From assembly GCA_021298015.1 (NCBI GenBank), contig JAJTGY010000040.1, positions 1-35,065 of the forward strand: a stretch of DNA of 35,065 nt. The letters are read 5' to 3'. This stretch comes from Flammeovirgaceae bacterium (lineage in GTDB: Bacteria; Bacteroidota; Bacteroidia; Cytophagales; Cyclobacteriaceae). Under the pieces are notes generated by a model, which was not told the DNA's origin, did no database searches, and was given only the letters and a program-made list of their open reading frames with translations. Below are positions 31,631-35,065 of the stretch, piece by piece. How positions within the stretch are numbered: position 1 is the stretch's first letter; each line of letters opens with the position of its first letter. Made by a program: the position numbers and the translations under genes.

Positions 31631-32230
31631 GTGGCATTTAAACCCAGTTTCAGTGGAAGCCGACCTCCGAACAGGCCCGGCAACAGACCTTACGGCCGGC
31701 CCTTCCGGCAGAATGTAAAGGAAGAACCCTATCGTATCAATGAGCGTATTTTGGCTCAGCGCGTGCGGGTGGTTGGCGAAAACATCAAAGTTGATGTTTA
31801 TCCTACTTCCGTTGCCATCAAGATGGCGCAGGACTTAGGACTGGACCTGGTGGAAATTTCACCGAATGCTGATCCTCCGGTTTGTAAGATAATCGAGTAC
31901 AGCAAGTTTAAGTACGAACAGAAGAAGAAGCAGAAGGAGATCAAGGCGAATGCCCAGAAGACCGTTGTCAAGGAAATTCGGTTTGGCCCCAACACAGACG
32001 ATCATGACTTCAATTTTAAGGTGAAGCATGCGCTGAAGTTTTTGGCTGAGGGAGCGAAGGTAAAAGCCTACGTTCACTTTGCCGGCCGTTCGATCGTCTA
32101 CAAGGAGCGGGGTGAGATTTTGTTATTGAAGTTTGCCCAATCCCTTGAAGAAGTCGGCAAAGTAGAGGAGATGCCGAGACTAGAGGGGAAGCGCATGTAC
32201 ATGATGGTAGCCCCGAAAGGAAAGAAGTGA
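31631..32230 (+). CDS. infC: Translation initiation factor IF-3
   Basis: The 199-residue protein has the N-terminal domain [19 protein letters not shown] and a helical linker rich in Lys ([16 protein letters not shown]). The C-terminal domain follows ([46 protein letters not shown]). A TAA at 31628-31630 stands just before the GTG start, so the GTG is the first possible codon. Rare starts are common in infC and support autoregulation by IF-3. A short Arg/Pro-rich N-terminal extension ([17 protein letters not shown]) is seen in Bacteroidota homologues. It is followed by rpmI after 17 bp. Confidence 0.96.
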   Translation: MAFKPSFSGSRPPNRPGNRPYGRPFRQNVKEEPYRINERILAQRVRVVGENIKVDVYPTSVAIKMAQDLGLDLVEISPNADPPVCKIIEYSKFKYEQKKKQKEIKANAQKTVVKEIRFGPNTDDHDFNFKVKHALKFLAEGAKVKAYVHFAGRSIVYKERGEILLLKFAQSLEEVGKVEEMPRLEGKRMYMMVAPKGKK

Positions 32231-32247
32231 TTTTAAATTGAGATAAA

Positions 32248-32448
32248 ATGCCGAAGCTGAAAACAAAGTCAGGAGCCAAGAAAAGGTTCAAAGTGACCGG
32301 AAGCGGAAAAATTAAACGCAAGAAGGCCTACAAGAACCACATTCTGACCAAGAAGGAGACCAAACAAAAGCGTAGACTCGGGCATAAAACCACCGTTAAG
32401 AAAGTTGACGAGGGTAATATCAAGCCGATGTTGCCGTATTTGGTATAA
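32248..32448 (+). CDS. rpmI: 50S ribosomal protein L35
   Basis: The 66-residue Lys/Arg-rich protein begins [20 protein letters not shown] and has the L35 signature [20 protein letters not shown], ending near MLPYLV. Length and position between infC and rplT are standard. Seventeen bases separate it from infC and 79 from rplT. The latter gap holds a folded leader-like element. Confidence 0.96.
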   Translation: MPKLKTKSGAKKRFKVTGSGKIKRKKAYKNHILTKKETKQKRRLGHKTTVKKVDEGNIKPMLPYLV

Positions 32449-32470
32449 TAGGTTAATCAATGTTCAACCC

Positions 32471-32518
32471 GGTTTTTGGCTATAAGAGCCTGGCAACAGG
32501 ACGCCAACAACCAAAAAC
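32471..32518 (+). promoter_or_regulatory. Candidate RNA leader of rplT with alternative pairings
   Basis: In the 79-bp gap between rpmI and rplT the arm 32471-32480 (GGTTTTTGGC) can pair with 32503-32512 (GCCAACAACC, 9 of 10 pairs). Its core, 32472-32479 (GTTTTTGG), can instead pair perfectly with 32511-32518 (CCAAAAAC). Between them, CCTG-GCAA-CAGG (32489-32500) forms a GNRA-type tetraloop hairpin. No T-run follows. This would suit an L20-binding autoregulatory structure; that function is inferred. Confidence 0.5.
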
Positions 32519-32527
32519 AAAAAATGT

Positions 32528-32872
32528 ATGCCTCGTTCAGTAAACCACGTTGCATCACGCGCCCGCAGAAAGCGAGTGCTCGAATTGGCCAAAGGGTTCT
32601 TTGGTCGTAAGAAAAATGTATGGACGGTAGCCAAGAATGCCGTTGAAAAAGGTCTGGTGTATGCCTACCGCGATCGTAAAGCCAAGAAGCGTGACTTCCG
32701 GGCGTTGTGGATTGCACGTATCAATGCCGGTGCCCGTTTGCACGGTATGTCCTACTCCGAGTTCATCGGTAAGGTGAAAAAAGCCCGAGTGGACCTTAAC
32801 CGAAAGGTGCTGGCTGACCTGGCCATGAATCACCCCGAAGCGTTTGAGGCCGTGGTGAAAAAAATCAAGTAA
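32528..32872 (+). CDS. rplT: 50S ribosomal protein L20
   Basis: The 114-residue basic protein has the L20 motifs [41 protein letters not shown] and [19 protein letters not shown]. It binds 23S rRNA early in 50S assembly and represses its own operon in other bacteria. The start ATG 32528 follows the folded leader. The gene ends five bases before a strong intrinsic terminator. Confidence 0.97.
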   Translation: MPRSVNHVASRARRKRVLELAKGFFGRKKNVWTVAKNAVEKGLVYAYRDRKAKKRDFRALWIARINAGARLHGMSYSEFIGKVKKARVDLNRKVLADLAMNHPEAFEAVVKKIK

Positions 32873-32876
32873 ATGA

Positions 32877-32900
32877 AAAGGGCCGCAAGGCCCTTTTTTT
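32877..32900 (+). terminator. Intrinsic terminator after rplT
   Basis: AAAGGGCC (32877-32884), loop GCAA (32885-32888), GGCCCTTT (32889-32896), then more T to 32900. The 8-bp perfect stem with a GNRA loop and T-run is a typical Rho-independent terminator for the infC-rpmI-rplT unit. Confidence 0.9.
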
Positions 32901-32907
32901 GTTAACC

Positions 32908-33102
32908 ATGACACGGTCAAAAAAAATCTTCTTCGGATTCCTAGTTGCCTTCGTGGTCTTCATCGCGCTGGTGAGCTACGACATTAGCCGAAGGACCACA
33001 TTCCCGGGCTCCAAGTCGCAACTGAAGGAGCGCCTGAAAGAAAAGTACCTGCCGGCAGACTCGGTTAAAGCCGACTCGTCCAGGCTGCTCAACGGGCAAT
33101 AA
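32908..33102 (+). CDS. Small single-helix membrane protein of unknown function (64 aa)
   Basis: The ATG at 32908 gives a 64-residue protein with a short basic head (MTRSKKIF), one hydrophobic helix (FGFLVAFVVFIALVSY) and a charged tail (LKERLKEKYLPADSVKADSS). It begins eight bases after the terminator T-run and has no -7 element that fits well. No family was recognised; possible remnant of a larger locus, since decayed genes follow directly. Confidence 0.55.
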   Translation: MTRSKKIFFGFLVAFVVFIALVSYDISRRTTFPGSKSQLKERLKEKYLPADSVKADSSRLLNGQ

Positions 33103-33199
33103 TGCAATTCATCAGGTAAAACGGTAAAATTGGTCGGAATGACATAGGCATCAGTTGGCGCTGGCTATACCTGAGTGTCAGATTAAAGCCGGCTGTAGA

Positions 33200-33331
33200 C
33201 AAGATTATCACCTGGCAAGATAAAATAGAACGTGTGTCCGCTGTGCCGGGGTTGTATGCAACCACAGCCACCGGCAAGTTGGTTTTGCACGGGGTAACCC
33301 GCGAGCTCACCGTAACGGGAACAGTTGATGT
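33200..33331 (+). pseudogene. YceI-family gene remnant
   Basis: A + strand frame encodes WQDKIERVSAVPGLYATTATG, KLVLHGVTRELTVTGTVDV, which matches the central part of YceI lipid-binding periplasmic proteins (family pattern: YPATATGKLTxHGVTK). There is no start codon or signal peptide, and the N-terminal half is missing. The frame ends at a stop in the following fragment. The upstream limit is approximate because similarity fades around 33200. It is joined directly to a fragment of a different gene, so this looks like a deletion scar. Confidence 0.65.
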
Positions 33332-33523
33332 TCAATCGACAATTCATTTGGATTGGGTGTAGATATAGAAACCGGTGGGCACGTGTTCGAACTGATCATT
33401 TGCAATTCGCAGGGCCTCACCGAGCGCGCTTTTATTGCCGAAACTACCGGCCAATGGAGTGAGGGTGATCTCCACCTGGGTTTCAACGTCACCCGCACGT
33501 TTCAGTTCCGCAAAAAGAAGTAA
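33332..33523 (+). pseudogene. DUF5777 outer-membrane protein C-terminal remnant
   Basis: A + strand frame shifted from the YceI fragment reads SIDNSFGLGVDIETGGHVFE then LIICNSQGLTERAFIAETTG and ends GFNVTRTFQFRKKK at TAA 33521-33523. This matches the last strands of DUF5777 beta-barrel proteins. Everything before it (over 200 residues) is missing. YceI and DUF5777 genes are neighbours in many Bacteroidota, so a deletion between them likely fused the two ends. No other gene is found in 33103-33574. Confidence 0.6.
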
Positions 33524-33574
33524 TTGCAGCGAAGGGTGCTTCTGCTATTTTAGCGCTGTTTTTGCCCGGCTACG

Positions 33575-34954
33575 TTGCTACTCGCATCCATCATTCTGTA
33601 CCTGCTGATTACCGTCTGGGTGGGTTACAAGGCGTCTCAGCGGGTGAAAACCTCGGGGGATTTTATGCTGGCCGGCCGCAGTCTTCCGCTGGTGCTGAGT
33701 TCAGCGGCCCTGTTTGCCACCTGGTTCGGTTCGGAAACGGTATTTGGCGCTTCATCTGAGTTTCTGAAAGACGGCCTTATCGGAGTGATTGAAGATCCTT
33801 TCGGTGCAGCGCTGTGCCTATTGTTGTTCGGTTTTTTTTATGCGCGCAGGCTTTACCAGATGAATCTGCTCACGCTGGGTGATTTTTTTGAAGTTCGCTA
33901 CGGAAAAAAGACCGAGTTGATTGCAGGAGCTTTCCTGGTGCCCTCATATGTGGGCTATATAGCCGCACAATTGGTGGCCATGGGTCTCATCCTCAACGTT
34001 GTCACGGGGCTTGCCGTGTGGCAAGGTGTGTTGATCAGCACCGTGGTCGTCACCTTTTATACTGTCATCGGTGGAATGTGGGCGATCTCGATTACCGATT
34101 TTATCCAGAGTATCATCATCGTGGTTGGCCTGATTGTGCTGGCTGTCGTGATGAGCGACAAAGCCGGAGGATGGGATACCGTGATGGCGAGCGTTCCGGC
34201 TGACCGATTCCGGTTCTTCCCGGAAGGCACACCGTGGGGCATCATGACCTGGCTGGCCGCCTGGTCGGTGTTGGGGCTGGGTTCCATTCCCTCCCAGGAC
34301 GTTTACCAGCGAGCCATGTCTTCCGGCAGCGCACGTACGGCAGAGTACTCCTGCTACATCGCGGCCGCACTTTACCTCACCGTAGCGCTGCTGCCGTTAT
34401 TCATTAGCCTGTGCGCCCAACATTTGTATGCCAATCAATTAACCGGTGATGGACAGTTGGTTTTGCCCCGCATGGTGTTGGAACACACCAATATCGTAGT
34501 GCAGATCTTGTTTTTTGGGTCACTCTTGTCGGCCATCATGAGTACAACCAGTAGCGCCATTCTGGCACCGGCCGCGATCTTTTCGGAGAACCTGGTTCGG
34601 CCGCTGCGCAGTAAGCCCTTTACCGACCGTGAAATGTTACTGCTGACGCGCGGTTCCATTCTGCTATTCAGTGTGCTGGCAACCGGCATGGCCATGTGGC
34701 GCAGTAATATCTACGAACTCGTTGGCGAATCTTCTATTTTGAGCCTGGTGTCGCTTTTCGTGCCCTTAACGTTCGGCTTGTATTGGCGCAGGGCCAATAG
34801 CGCGGGTGCTATTCTGTCCATGATTTTTGGGTTGGTCACGTGGCTGATTTTCAAAAATCTGGATACCGACTGGCCACCCCTGGTACCCGCACTGGCGGTG
34901 AGCCTGATTGTTATGGTTCTATCCGGATATCTCGTTCGGACTAAGACCACCTAG
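33575..34954 (+). CDS. Sodium:solute symporter (SSS family)
   Basis: The 459-residue membrane protein has about 13 hydrophobic segments and SSS-family motifs. These include GDFMLAGRSLPLVLSSAALFATWFGSE (a segment written here with its break), the conserved GGMWAISITDFIQ (helix 4-5 region) and GLGSIPSQDVYQRAMSS (helix 6-7). The start is TTG 33575; an in-frame TAG at 33551 excludes an earlier one and there is no ATG. The substrate is not predictable: sugars, amino acids, nucleosides and vitamins all occur in the family. A -7-like TATTTTAG lies at 33546-33553. Confidence 0.88.
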   Translation: MLLASIILYLLITVWVGYKASQRVKTSGDFMLAGRSLPLVLSSAALFATWFGSETVFGASSEFLKDGLIGVIEDPFGAALCLLLFGFFYARRLYQMNLLTLGDFFEVRYGKKTELIAGAFLVPSYVGYIAAQLVAMGLILNVVTGLAVWQGVLISTVVVTFYTVIGGMWAISITDFIQSIIIVVGLIVLAVVMSDKAGGWDTVMASVPADRFRFFPEGTPWGIMTWLAAWSVLGLGSIPSQDVYQRAMSSGSARTAEYSCYIAAALYLTVALLPLFISLCAQHLYANQLTGDGQLVLPRMVLEHTNIVVQILFFGSLLSAIMSTTSSAILAPAAIFSENLVRPLRSKPFTDREMLLLTRGSILLFSVLATGMAMWRSNIYELVGESSILSLVSLFVPLTFGLYWRRANSAGAILSMIFGLVTWLIFKNLDTDWPPLVPALAVSLIVMVLSGYLVRTKTT

Positions 34955-35031
34955 GCAGGAATAATCCGCTTCGTTTTTTCCTGACTTCCGCACTTTTTGG
35001 AGTCGAGTCAAAAAAACATAGAATTTTATTC

Positions 35032-35046
35032 AAAAACGCGGTTTTT
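35032..35046 (+). terminator. Short A/T hairpin after the symporter gene
   Basis: AAAAAC (35032-35037), GCG, GTTTTT (35041-35046) forms a 6-bp stem, 78 bp after the stop. Stem stability is low and no long T-run follows, so this is at best a weak terminator. The remaining 111 bp to the edge contain no gene. Confidence 0.3.
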
Positions 35047-35065
35047 CATTTTGGTTGGGTGTTAA

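Noticed and set aside
33089-33310. 73-residue - strand frame across the YceI remnant
   Set aside because: It is antisense to a recognisable gene fragment and shows no signal or motif.

Overview
The window suggests a Bacteroidota genome, most likely of the order Cytophagales. The evidence is the adjacent parE-parC pair, several upstream regions carrying the Bacteroidota -7 element TAnnTTTG, lineage-typical families (DUF5686 with a CarboxypepD_reg-like domain, a DUF5777 remnant, BtuB-like TonB receptors) and the thrS-infC-rpmI-rplT cluster. No rRNA, tRNA or CRISPR array was seen.

Positions 1 to about 10164 are the end of a Mu-like transposable prophage lying in reverse orientation. From its terminus inward the order is: terminus with repeat arrays; XRE repressor on the + strand; a 60-bp divergent operator region; a Ner-position HTH gene; a small Cys-rich protein; a D,D-35-E transposase (MuA type); a MuB-type ATPase; then a tightly packed early operon on the - strand. 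That operon holds two small lipoproteins, a DnaA domain IV-like protein, a Mu Gam homologue, a zinc-ribbon protein, a RecA-fold ATPase, a frameshifted ParB-like remnant and several unrecognised proteins. Many of its genes overlap by four bases (ATGA), implying translational coupling. The rest of the prophage lies beyond the left edge. The prophage appears to have cut a host yjdF (DUF2238) gene: the host reading frame stops matching its family exactly where a TG/CA terminus occurs.

Positions 10165-35065 are host chromosome. First come the yjdF remnant and a membrane histidine kinase upstream of it, then 3-hydroxybutyryl-CoA dehydrogenase, several small membrane or lipid-anchored proteins and an ArsC-fold protein lacking the catalytic Cys. 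Next are topoisomerase IV (parE, parC; the ParC tail has two clamp-binding-like QxxLF motifs), a TonB receptor, a CHY zinc-finger protein and an OmpA-family protein. These are followed by a GH1 glycosidase coupled to an M15 peptidase, an SDR without the usual Tyr, a SpoU/TrmH RNA methyltransferase, a SanA/YdcF protein and a DUF5686 outer-membrane protein. The translation cluster thrS-infC-rpmI-rplT ends in a clear terminator. A decayed YceI/DUF5777 scar and a sodium:solute symporter close the window.

The most notable observations are the precise prophage junction in yjdF, the DnaA-like protein in a Mu-type early operon, the paired clamp-like motifs in ParC, a possible L20 autoregulatory leader with alternative pairings, and the YceI/DUF5777 deletion scar. 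All family assignments come from reading motifs by eye; no database search was run.
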